From: Dialister sp. CAG:486
Lineage (GTDB): Bacteria > Bacillota > Negativicutes > Veillonellales > Dialisteraceae
Assembly: GCA_000434475.1 (NCBI GenBank)
Contig: FR879565.1
Span: forward strand, 12,723 to 23,937
Length of the DNA stretch: 11,215 nucleotides
Reading direction: 5' to 3'
Made by a program: the position numbers and the translations under genes. Positions 1-4,970 of the stretch are shown here, one piece after another; the stretch's first letter is position 1; each line of letters begins with the position of its first letter. The notes under the pieces are model-generated. The model worked only from the letters and a program-made list of their open reading frames with translations. It did no database searches and was not told the DNA's origin.

Positions 1-1
1 G

Positions 2-475
2 AAGCTCGCCCGCGCCCTCACCGATGCCGGCGTCACGATCCGCGGCACGAAAGAGGTGAATGACATCATCCCTGTCGATGTCATTCCTGAGGGCGAAAGC
101 TTCCACAAGGAATACCTCTCCCTCACCCTTGCCATCAAGCTCGTCGGCGATCTGGACGAAGCGATCTCCCACATCAATACCTTCGGCAGCCATCACACCG
201 ACTGCATCATGACGAAAAATGAAGCGGCTGCCAAACGCTTCATGGCACTCGTCGACTCCGCAGGCGTCTATCAGAATGCCTCCACCCGCTTCGCTGACGG
301 CTTCCGCTACGGCTTCGGCGCAGAAGTCGGCATCTCCACCTCCAAGATCCACGCCAGAGGCCCTGTCGGCCTCGAAGGCCTCATCTCCTACAAGTACAAG
401 CTCTTCGGCCACGGCCAGATCGTAGGTGACTACGCATCGGGAAAGAAGCAGTTCCACTTTAAGGATCTGAAGTAA
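2..475 (+). CDS. proA: Glutamate-5-semialdehyde dehydrogenase (gamma-glutamyl phosphate reductase), C-terminal part
   Basis: The reading frame is open from base 2 and ends at TAA 473-475, giving the last 157 residues of a protein usually about 415 long. ProA reduces gamma-glutamyl phosphate to glutamate-5-semialdehyde with NADPH, the second step of proline synthesis in the cytoplasm. Family signatures seen include IPVDVIPEG, the FGSHHTDCI stretch, and the C-terminal block NASTRFADGFRYGFGAEVGIST followed within a few residues by ARGPVGLEGL and SYKYKL. The catalytic cysteine of this family lies just before the part visible here, so it cannot be checked. proA commonly follows proB, but the upstream context is outside the window. 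The downstream region holds a heptad repeat array starting 3 nt after the stop and a strong terminator at 557-600. Confidence 0.95.
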   Translation, partial: KLARALTDAGVTIRGTKEVNDIIPVDVIPEGESFHKEYLSLTLAIKLVGDLDEAISHINTFGSHHTDCIMTKNEAAAKRFMALVDSAGVYQNASTRFADGFRYGFGAEVGISTSKIHARGPVGLEGLISYKYKLFGHGQIVGDYASGKKQFHFKDLK

Positions 476-478
476 TGA

Positions 479-513
479 GTGACTAGTGACTAGTAGCTAG
501 GGATTAGGGATTA
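479..513 (+). repeat. GTGACTA-type heptad array after proA (5 units)
   Basis: Five consecutive 7-nt units lie in perfect phase at 479, 486, 493, 500 and 507: GTGACTA, GTGACTA, GTAGCTA, GGGATTA, GGGATTA. The array starts 3 nt after the proA stop codon. The same unit occurs at 647-667, 7364-7419 and 8410-8458. Variants cluster in adjacent units (two GGGATTA side by side), as expected if units spread by slippage. A short GGCGC-TTC-GCGCC hairpin (533-545) follows. Confidence 0.85.
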
Positions 514-556
514 GGTTCAACGAGGACGGTGCGGCGCTTCGCGCCATCCCCCACGC

Positions 557-600
557 AAAAGACGGGCGGCAGAAACGAAATCGTTTCTGCCGCCCGTTTT
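557..600. terminator. Bidirectional rho-independent terminator
   Basis: The segments at 562-578 and 581-597 are perfect reverse complements (17 bp, GC-rich at the base: ACGGGCGGC...GCCGCCCGT). The stem is followed by TTTT on the plus strand and preceded by AAAA (557-560), which gives a U-run on the minus strand. It sits in the convergent region between proA and the LivJ-like gene and most plausibly ends proA transcription. It could also catch read-through from the minus-strand gene. Confidence 0.88.
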
Positions 601-646
601 ACCATTGTATGACACCCGATGAGGTTCAGGTTTTAGAGGTCTCAAG

Positions 647-667
647 GTGACTAGTGACTTGTGACTC
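647..667 (+). repeat. Second heptad array (3 units) in the proA/LivJ intergenic region
   Basis: Three in-phase units are present: GTGACTA (647), GTGACTT (654) and GTGACTC (661). The last two differ only at position 7. The array is not next to a stop codon but lies directly before a hairpin module (675-703) related to one found after the array at 8410-8458. Confidence 0.75.
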
Positions 668-668
668 T

Positions 669-915
669 CTCGTATCGTCATTTCGAGCGTAAGCGAGAAA
701 TCTTTGTCATTTGCGATCAGGCGGTCGATATCAGGGAATCCCAAACGAGAAACCTGCTTATCCGCAGACCTTCGGGCATCGCCATTATTTATACTCTATG
801 GCGCTTCTATATTCTGATGCGCCGCACCGCCATTTCGCATTTCTCATTTCTAATTTCTCATTCAAGCAAAGCTTTCATCCCTAGTCAAGGGGGCAGCACG
901 CCCCACAGGCTAGCC
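669..915. repeat. Mosaic of short interspersed repeat modules
   Basis: Non-coding stretch with modules that recur at 7413-7553 and 8459-8625. A hairpin module (675-703) has arms ATTTC 680-684 and GAAAT 697-701. The motif CCTTCGGGCATCGCC starts near 769. The tract TTTCTAATTTCTCATTC followed by AGCAAAGCTTTCATCC (847-880) matches 7481-7514 with two mismatches in 34 positions. A TCAAGGGG..GCACGCCC block near 895 recurs near 7519. No convincing gene is present. A 218-codon plus-strand frame crosses this region but consists of repeat sequence and antisense of the LivJ-like gene. Confidence 0.7.
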
Positions 916-933
916 CTGACCCCGAGAACCCTT

Positions 934-2094
934 TTACTTCACATCCACGACGCCGAATTTTCCATCCTGCATCTTCATCAGGATCAGATCGACGACCGGA
1001 TCGCGCTTTTCGTCGAAGCTGAATGTGCCGCAGACACCCTTGAAGTCCTTCATCTGTGCCAGCGCATCGCGGATCTTCTTGTGATCGGTGGTCGTACCCG
1101 CACGCTGCATCGCATCCATCGCCATGTAGACACCGTCATACGCACTGGCAGCGAACTGGTCGGGCGCACGGCCATAGGCCTTCGTGTAGCTTTCCACAAA
1201 TTTCTGCACCTTTTCATCCTTGCGATCCGCCGACCACATGGACGACACATAGACATTGTCCGCGGCTGCGCCTGCCATCTTGCCCAGCTCCGGCGAAACG
1301 AAGCCATTGTCCCCTAAGACCGGCTGATCCATCCCCATCTCTCTCATCTTCTTCAGGATGCGGGAGCCTTCCTGATAGTAGCTACATACGACGATGACAT
1401 CCGGAGCCTTGTGCTGGATATTCGTCAGCTGCGCGGAGTACTCGCTGTCCTTGCTACCGAAGGTCTCGACATCGATGACCTTCACGCCTTCCTCTTCCAT
1501 CGTCTTCTGGAAATATTTCTGCGCGGTCACATGCTGCTCATTGTCATGGGCATAGAGGATCGCTGCGGTCTTGTAGCCTAAGAGCTTGTGCGTCTTCTTC
1601 ACCGTCTGCGGGATATTCTTCGACTCCGGCACGGAATTTCTGAAAATGCAGTCTCCGATATCCGTGATGTTTTCCGCCGTGACAGAGATCTCCAGCGACG
1701 GCACCTTTGCATTCTGAATGATGGGGCCTGCCGCCTTCGCCTCATTGGATGTCATCGGCCCGATGATCAGCGATACCTTCTCCTGGATCAGCTTCTTCGT
1801 CGCATTCATCGAGTCCGCCGGAACAGCCTTCGTATCTTCCACCAAGAGATCGATCGGGAAATCGCCCTTCTTATTGATCTCCTCGACAGCGAGGCGTACG
1901 CCCTCCTCCTCCGACTTGCCATATGCGGCCGCGCCGCCCGTCAGCGCTGCCGTGAAGCCGATCTTCGCCGCATTCTTCGCGCCGGAAGACACCGCGCCGC
2001 CTGTCTTGCCGCCGCAGCCTGACAGACCTGCCATCATGATGGCAGCCATGGAACAAATACCGATCGTCTTCATTACTTTTCTCATATGCATCAT
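934..2094 (-). CDS. Branched-chain amino acid-type ABC transporter substrate-binding lipoprotein (LivJ-like)
   Basis: This 386-residue protein is of the type 1 periplasmic-binding family (Peripla_BP_6, LivJ-like). It would capture a ligand outside the inner membrane and pass it to an ABC permease. The N-terminus has basic residues, a hydrophobic stretch and a lipobox LSGC with lipidated Cys27, followed by a GGK linker. The mature part starts KIGFTAALTGGAAAYGKSEEEG, as in LivJ proteins, and contains GDNGFVSPEL and FAASAYDGVYMAMDAM, also typical of the family. The start at 2094 is chosen because AGGAGG (complement of 2103-2108) lies 8 nt upstream. ATGs at codons 2 and 4 are less well placed. 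No livHMGF permease or ATPase genes adjoin it, so it is an orphan binding protein. The T-box leader argues for control by uncharged tRNA, probably leucine, and hence for leucine or related uptake. Ligand identity is inference. Confidence 0.92.
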   Translation of the reverse strand: MMHMRKVMKTIGICSMAAIMMAGLSGCGGKTGGAVSSGAKNAAKIGFTAALTGGAAAYGKSEEEGVRLAVEEINKKGDFPIDLLVEDTKAVPADSMNATKKLIQEKVSLIIGPMTSNEAKAAGPIIQNAKVPSLEISVTAENITDIGDCIFRNSVPESKNIPQTVKKTHKLLGYKTAAILYAHDNEQHVTAQKYFQKTMEEEGVKVIDVETFGSKDSEYSAQLTNIQHKAPDVIVVCSYYQEGSRILKKMREMGMDQPVLGDNGFVSPELGKMAGAAADNVYVSSMWSADRKDEKVQKFVESYTKAYGRAPDQFAASAYDGVYMAMDAMQRAGTTTDHKKIRDALAQMKDFKGVCGTFSFDEKRDPVVDLILMKMQDGKFGVVDVK

Positions 2095-2124
2095 TTGTGT
2101 TTCCTCCTAGTTTACATGGATCAT

Positions 2125-2184
2125 AAAAACCGCCCCTGAAAGAGGCTTTCCTCTCCCAGGGGCGGGGTTTCGCGGTGCCACCCT
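2125..2184 (-). promoter_or_regulatory. T-box antiterminator/terminator module 3 (closest to gene)
   Basis: On the minus strand the T-box core AGGGTGGCACCGCG (2184-2171) is followed by a terminator with stem CCGCCCCTG (2165-2157) / CAGGGGCGG (2138-2130), an inner GGAGAGG...CCTCTTT extension, and a U-run (2129-2125). The alternative antiterminator pairs AGGG with CCCT and GCG with CGC, using the 5' arm of the terminator, so the two folds exclude each other. The tRNA-end-reading bulge is UGGC rather than UGGU. The module lies about 30 nt upstream of the start codon. Confidence 0.9.
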
Positions 2185-2202
2185 GATTTATCACTCACCA
2201 TG

Positions 2203-2262
2203 AAAGAAAAAGCGCCTCCGTCCGATCCCTCGGACAGAGGCGCGTCTGCGCTGTACCACTCT
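2203..2262 (-). promoter_or_regulatory. T-box antiterminator/terminator module 2 (divergent)
   Basis: The core AGAGTGGTACAGCG (2262-2249) differs from the canonical AGGGTGGTACCGCG at two positions. It is followed by a 14-bp terminator stem GCGCCTCTGTCCGA / TCGGACGGAGGCGC (2243-2212, one G-U pair) and a U-run (2211-2207). The antiterminator is still possible: ACAGAG pairs with CUCUGU and GCG with CGC, and the bulge keeps UGGU. The changed bases on each side compensate. No separate stem I lies between modules 1 and 2. Confidence 0.75.
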
Positions 2263-2293
2263 GTGCTTATCTCTCTTCCACTTCGTATAATAT

Positions 2294-2526
2294 AAAAGCC
2301 CCTGTCTCTTCCGAGACAGGGGCGAGGTTTCGCGGTACCACCCTGCATTATACTTTCATGGTTCATCCGTAACGGGGACTTCCGCCTTCTCTACGGCATC
2401 ACTGCTTCGATCCGGAGCTCTTGGGAGAGTTCGTCATATGCTTCCTACCGATTTTCACCAACCATCGGCTCTCTGAAAAGAACATCATATCACTTGATCC
2501 CAGTCATCGCATGGGGTATTGAGTTG
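2294..2526 (-). promoter_or_regulatory. T-box riboswitch: stem I with probable Leu (CUC) specifier plus module 1
   Basis: Leader RNA on the minus strand. The stem I lower helix is CUGGGA (2503-2498) with UCCCAAG (2426-2420, one bulged A). Its internal loop has AGUGA on the 5' side and GAACUC on the 3' side. The apical part carries the typical AGAGAGCCGATGGTTGGTG...ATCGG elements. The codon in the specifier position is CUC (2429-2427), leucine. A CCGTA...TACGG hairpin (stem III-like) precedes the T-box core AGGGTGGTACCGCG (2344-2331). A perfect 11-bp terminator GCCCCTGTCTC-GGAA-GAGACAGGGGC (2323-2298) with UUUU follows. Low charging of the matching tRNA should favour the antiterminator and expression of the binding protein. 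The specifier assignment is from manual folding. Confidence 0.9.
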
Positions 2527-2531
2527 CACTA

Positions 2532-2560
2532 ATCATACACGGCAAAGCGCCGTCTGTCAA
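2532..2560 (-). promoter_or_regulatory. Sigma-A promoter of the T-box/LivJ-like transcript
   Basis: The minus strand has a consensus -35 TTGACA (2560-2555), a 17-bp spacer and -10 TATGAT (2537-2532, five of six consensus bases). The predicted start is near 2525, about 20 nt before stem I. The prepilin peptidase gene upstream has no obvious terminator before this promoter. Confidence 0.88.
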
Positions 2561-2644
2561 ACGATTTTTCTTTGTATGCTGTTTTGGAATAGGTACGCAT
2601 GAAAGGTATGCGTCGATGCGATAGAGGACGAGAAAAATCCCCGG

Positions 2645-3295
2645 TCACACGCTCCGCATCAGGAAGAGAGCAAGCGCAGTGAGCGCAAAGTACGGGCCAT
2701 AGGCGAAGGCGCTCTTGCGCTTCTTGAGCCGAAGGAGCATCAGGAGAAGGGCAGCGAGACCACCAAGGACGATACCGGCCATCGTGACGAAGAGGAGAGC
2801 ATCTCTCCCCAGCCAGAGACCAAGCGATGCGATGAGCTTCACATCGCCCCCGCCCAAAGCCCCACGCGAGAGGATGGCAAGCGCGAGGAAGGCTGCGCCG
2901 CCAATAGCGGCCGCAAGGAGATGATCGCTCAGGCGGGGAAGCTGGAGGAGCGAGAGAAGAAGCCCGCCCGCCGCGAAGGGGAGCATCATCGCATCAAAGA
3001 GGCAGTACTGCTCGAAGTCAGTCGCCGTCATGAGCAGAAGGAAAGCGGCGGCAAAGAGCAGGAAGAAAAGCTCGACAGGGCTAGATGCGATGCAGACCGA
3101 GCGCGCGCCGCAGAGAAGGAAAGCGAGCGGAAGAAGAAAACGCCGCAAGCGTCCCCGTTCTTTGACCGCCAAAGGAAAGGTCAGGATGTCCCGGTGCGAC
3201 GCATAGAGACGGTCGATCCATGCATTTCCAAAACGATGCAGCAGAAATGTCATGAGCAGCACAGCCGCGCCGCCTGCCAAGTAAAAGAAGTCCAT
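2645..3295 (-). CDS. Prepilin peptidase (A24 family), short form
   Basis: An integral membrane aspartic protease of the type IV prepilin peptidase family (PilD/ComC), about 216 residues. It would cleave leader peptides of type IV pilin or pseudopilin precursors at the membrane. The two catalytic aspartates appear in family context: TDFEQYCLFD (Asp93) and GALGGGDVKL (Asp151, Lys153), with a late AYGPYFAL block like the family FGPFL. Several hydrophobic segments alternate with short loops. The cytoplasmic loop of full-length enzymes with its CxxC pairs is absent, so this is the short type and methylation of the mature pilin is not expected. The start at 3295 is chosen because AAGG lies 5 nt before that ATG. 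An ATG at 3310 (5 residues longer) lacks a visible ribosome-binding site. No pilin genes adjoin it. Confidence 0.85.
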   Translation of the reverse strand: MDFFYLAGGAAVLLMTFLLHRFGNAWIDRLYASHRDILTFPLAVKERGRLRRFLLPLAFLLCGARSVCIASSPVELFFLLFAAAFLLLMTATDFEQYCLFDAMMLPFAAGGLLLSLLQLPRLSDHLLAAAIGGAAFLALAILSRGALGGGDVKLIASLGLWLGRDALLFVTMAGIVLGGLAALLLMLLRLKKRKSAFAYGPYFALTALALFLMRSV

Positions 3296-3390
3296 ATGTT
3301 TACCTTGCATTCTTTCGCTGGATATCTTACAATACAGATAGAAACGGTGCCATCCGATAAACGGTCATGGCCCCATATGATTATCAAGTG

Positions 3391-3433
3391 TAGAAAAACC
3401 GCTTAACTTTCCAGGGCTAAGGCGGTTTTTCTA
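3391..3433. terminator. Strong bidirectional terminator after the small peptide unit
   Basis: TAGAAAAACCGC (3391-3402) pairs with GCGGTTTTTCTA (3422-3433), extended by TTA/TAAG inside. The A-tract and T-tract flank a GC core, so it works on either strand. On the minus strand it begins 5 nt after the stop codon of the 22-residue frame (3438), supporting that frame as a real transcription unit. Confidence 0.85.
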
Positions 3434-3437
3434 TTGG

Positions 3438-3506
3438 CTATTTCAGCAATGCGGCAATGCACACCGTCATCAGAAAAACAACTGTAAAAAAATCGTATTT
3501 CGTCAT
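3438..3506 (-). CDS. Small hydrophobic peptide (22 residues), possible holin-like or type I toxin-like peptide
   Basis: The minus strand encodes a 22-residue peptide beginning MTKYDFFTVVFL and ending AALLK, then TAG. It has a charged polar start, one hydrophobic segment of about 16 residues and a terminal Lys. This is the general architecture of small membrane peptides such as putative holin-like toxins. An AGGGGTGGG purine tract lies 4 nt before the ATG. It is expressed alone: an extended -10 promoter is about 60 nt upstream and a strong terminator follows the stop. The Shine-Dalgarno is buried in a GAAA-loop hairpin (3514-3527), a feature known from type I toxin mRNAs. I do not recognise a specific family, and the length is at the limit of what composition alone can support. 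Confidence 0.5.
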   Translation of the reverse strand: MTKYDFFTVVFLMTVCIAALLK

Positions 3507-3513
3507 CTGACCC

Positions 3514-3527
3514 ACCCCTTTCGGGGT
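3514..3527 (-). promoter_or_regulatory. Hairpin sequestering the ribosome-binding site of the small peptide
   Basis: On the minus strand ACCCC-GAAA-GGGGT forms a 5-bp GC-rich stem with a GNRA tetraloop, and the GGGGT arm is the Shine-Dalgarno region. Read on the plus strand, the same hairpin is followed by CTTTATTT and could end a plus-strand (antisense) transcript. Confidence 0.55.
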
Positions 3528-3567
3528 CTTTATTTAACCGCCTATCGTTTACGATGGCACCGCCTGT

Positions 3568-3576
3568 ATCATACCA
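3568..3576 (-). promoter_or_regulatory. Extended -10 promoter of the small peptide unit
   Basis: Minus strand TGG-TATGAT (TGn extended -10, five of six in the hexamer). There is no good -35 hexamer; that region is occupied by the inverted repeat 3590-3613. The predicted start near 3561 gives a 5' leader of about 55 nt that includes an ATCGT/ACGAT hairpin and the Shine-Dalgarno hairpin. Confidence 0.5.
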
Positions 3577-3589
3577 TAAAATGATGTCC

Positions 3590-3613
3590 GTTCATAGCTG
3601 TGCGGCTATGAAC
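3590..3613. repeat. Perfect 9-bp inverted repeat overlapping the small-unit promoter
   Basis: GTTCATAGC (3590-3598) and GCTATGAAC (3605-3613) are separated by 6 nt. The repeat spans roughly -29 to -52 relative to the predicted start of the small peptide transcript, where a -35 element would be. No U-run follows on either strand, so an operator is more likely than a terminator. Confidence 0.55.
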
Positions 3614-3633
3614 TTCTCCATTTCCCTTCACGC

Positions 3634-3667
3634 AAAAAGCCTCGCCCTTACGGGTCGAGGCTTTTTT
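3634..3667. terminator. Terminator of purB
   Basis: AAAAAGCCTCG (3634-3644) pairs with CGAGGCTTTTT (3656-3666), an 11-bp stem with the loop CCCTTACGGGT. On the minus strand it starts about 11 nt after the purB stop and ends in a U-run. It is bidirectional by symmetry. Confidence 0.9.
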
Positions 3668-3677
3668 GATGAGTGAA

Positions 3678-4970
3678 TTACAGTCCGAAACGAGCGAAGA
3701 TCTCATCGACATGGACGAGCATCGGCTTGTAGTCGAAGCAGGCTTTGATCTCTTCTTCATTCAGATACTTTCTGACATCTTCATCCTTGCAAAGATTTTC
3801 GTAGAAATCTTCGCCCTGAAGCCAGCGTTTCATCGCATTTCTCTGTACCCAGCGATATGCGGTGTCGCGGTAAGCGCCTTTCGCTACGAGAGCGAGGAGG
3901 ACGCGCGGGCTGTAGATGAGGCCGCCGGTGAGGTTCAGATCGGCGAGCATCTTGTCCGGATAGACGAGGAGCTTGTCGATGAGGTCGGTGGTCTGTGCGA
4001 GGATGTAGTCCAGAGCGATGGTCGCATCTGGGAACATGACGCGTTCGACGGAGGAGTGGGAAATATCTCTTTCGTGCCAGAGCGGGATGTCTTCGAAGGC
4101 AGGGAGGCTGTAGCCCTGAATGAGACGGGCCATGCCGCAGATCCTTTCGGACTTGACCGGATTTCTCTTATGCGGCATCGCAGAGGAGCCCTTCTGCTTC
4201 GGGCTGAAATATTCCTCCGCTTCTCTCACTTCGGTTCTCTGCAGGTGGCGGACTTCGAGAGCCATCTGGGCAAGGGTGCCGGCGATGACGCCTAAGGTCG
4301 TGATGTATTCAGCATGGTGGTCACGCTGTACGACCTGAGTCGCTACGACCTCTTTGGCAAGGCCCATCTTCTTGCAGACGTATTCTTCGACGTATGGATC
4401 GATGTCTGCATAGGTGCCTACCGCACCGGACAGCTTGCCGACAGCCATTTCTTCTGCGGCTCTCTTCATGCGATCAATGTTTCTGAGCGTCTCGGAGTAC
4501 CAAAGGAGCAGCTTCAGACCGAAGGTGGTCGGTTCTGCATGGACGCCGTGGGTGCGGCCGATGGTCGGAGTGTACTTGAATTCGACAGCTCTTCTCTTCA
4601 AGACTTCTGCCAGCTTTTCCAGATCTTCGAGAAGGACAGCGGAAGCCTGTTTGATCTGTACATTGAGGCCGGTATCCTTCACGTCTGTGGAGGTAAGGCC
4701 CATGTGGATGTACTTGGCATCATCGCCTACATATTCCCCGACATTCGTGAGGAAAGCGATGATGTCGTGATTGATCTCACGATCGATCTCGTGGATGCGC
4801 TCGACATCAAAGTCTGCCTTCGCTTTGATCACTTCGACAGCTTCCTTCGGAATGCGGCCCAGCTCTGCATTTGCTTCGCAGGCTGCGATCTCTACATCAA
4901 GCATTGTCTGCCATTCATTTCTTTCGTTCCAGATCTTTTCCATGACTGGACGTGTGTACCTCGGTATCAT
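3678..4970 (-). CDS. purB: Adenylosuccinate lyase
   Basis: Full-length 430-residue member of the fumarase/aspartase superfamily. PurB acts twice in purine synthesis: it splits SAICAR to AICAR plus fumarate, and adenylosuccinate to AMP plus fumarate. Seen: REINHDI (residues 64-70), GLTSTDV (91-97), GRTHGVHAEPTTFG (138-151) with catalytic His141, and the signature loop GSSAMPHKRNP (261-271) with the catalytic serine. The length and the start MIPRYTRP are typical. The start codon shares its A with the TGA of the upstream FAD oxidoreductase gene (TGATG), and AAGGGAGA lies just before it, so translation is probably coupled. No separate promoter is seen. The terminator at 3634-3667 ends the operon. 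Confidence 0.97.
   Translation of the reverse strand: MIPRYTRPVMEKIWNERNEWQTMLDVEIAACEANAELGRIPKEAVEVIKAKADFDVERIHEIDREINHDIIAFLTNVGEYVGDDAKYIHMGLTSTDVKDTGLNVQIKQASAVLLEDLEKLAEVLKRRAVEFKYTPTIGRTHGVHAEPTTFGLKLLLWYSETLRNIDRMKRAAEEMAVGKLSGAVGTYADIDPYVEEYVCKKMGLAKEVVATQVVQRDHHAEYITTLGVIAGTLAQMALEVRHLQRTEVREAEEYFSPKQKGSSAMPHKRNPVKSERICGMARLIQGYSLPAFEDIPLWHERDISHSSVERVMFPDATIALDYILAQTTDLIDKLLVYPDKMLADLNLTGGLIYSPRVLLALVAKGAYRDTAYRWVQRNAMKRWLQGEDFYENLCKDEDVRKYLNEEEIKACFDYKPMLVHVDEIFARFGL

Noticed and set aside
661..1317. 218-codon plus-strand frame.
   Set aside because: Its first part is repeat modules and the rest is antisense to the well-supported LivJ-like gene; no ribosome-binding site or recognisable domain.
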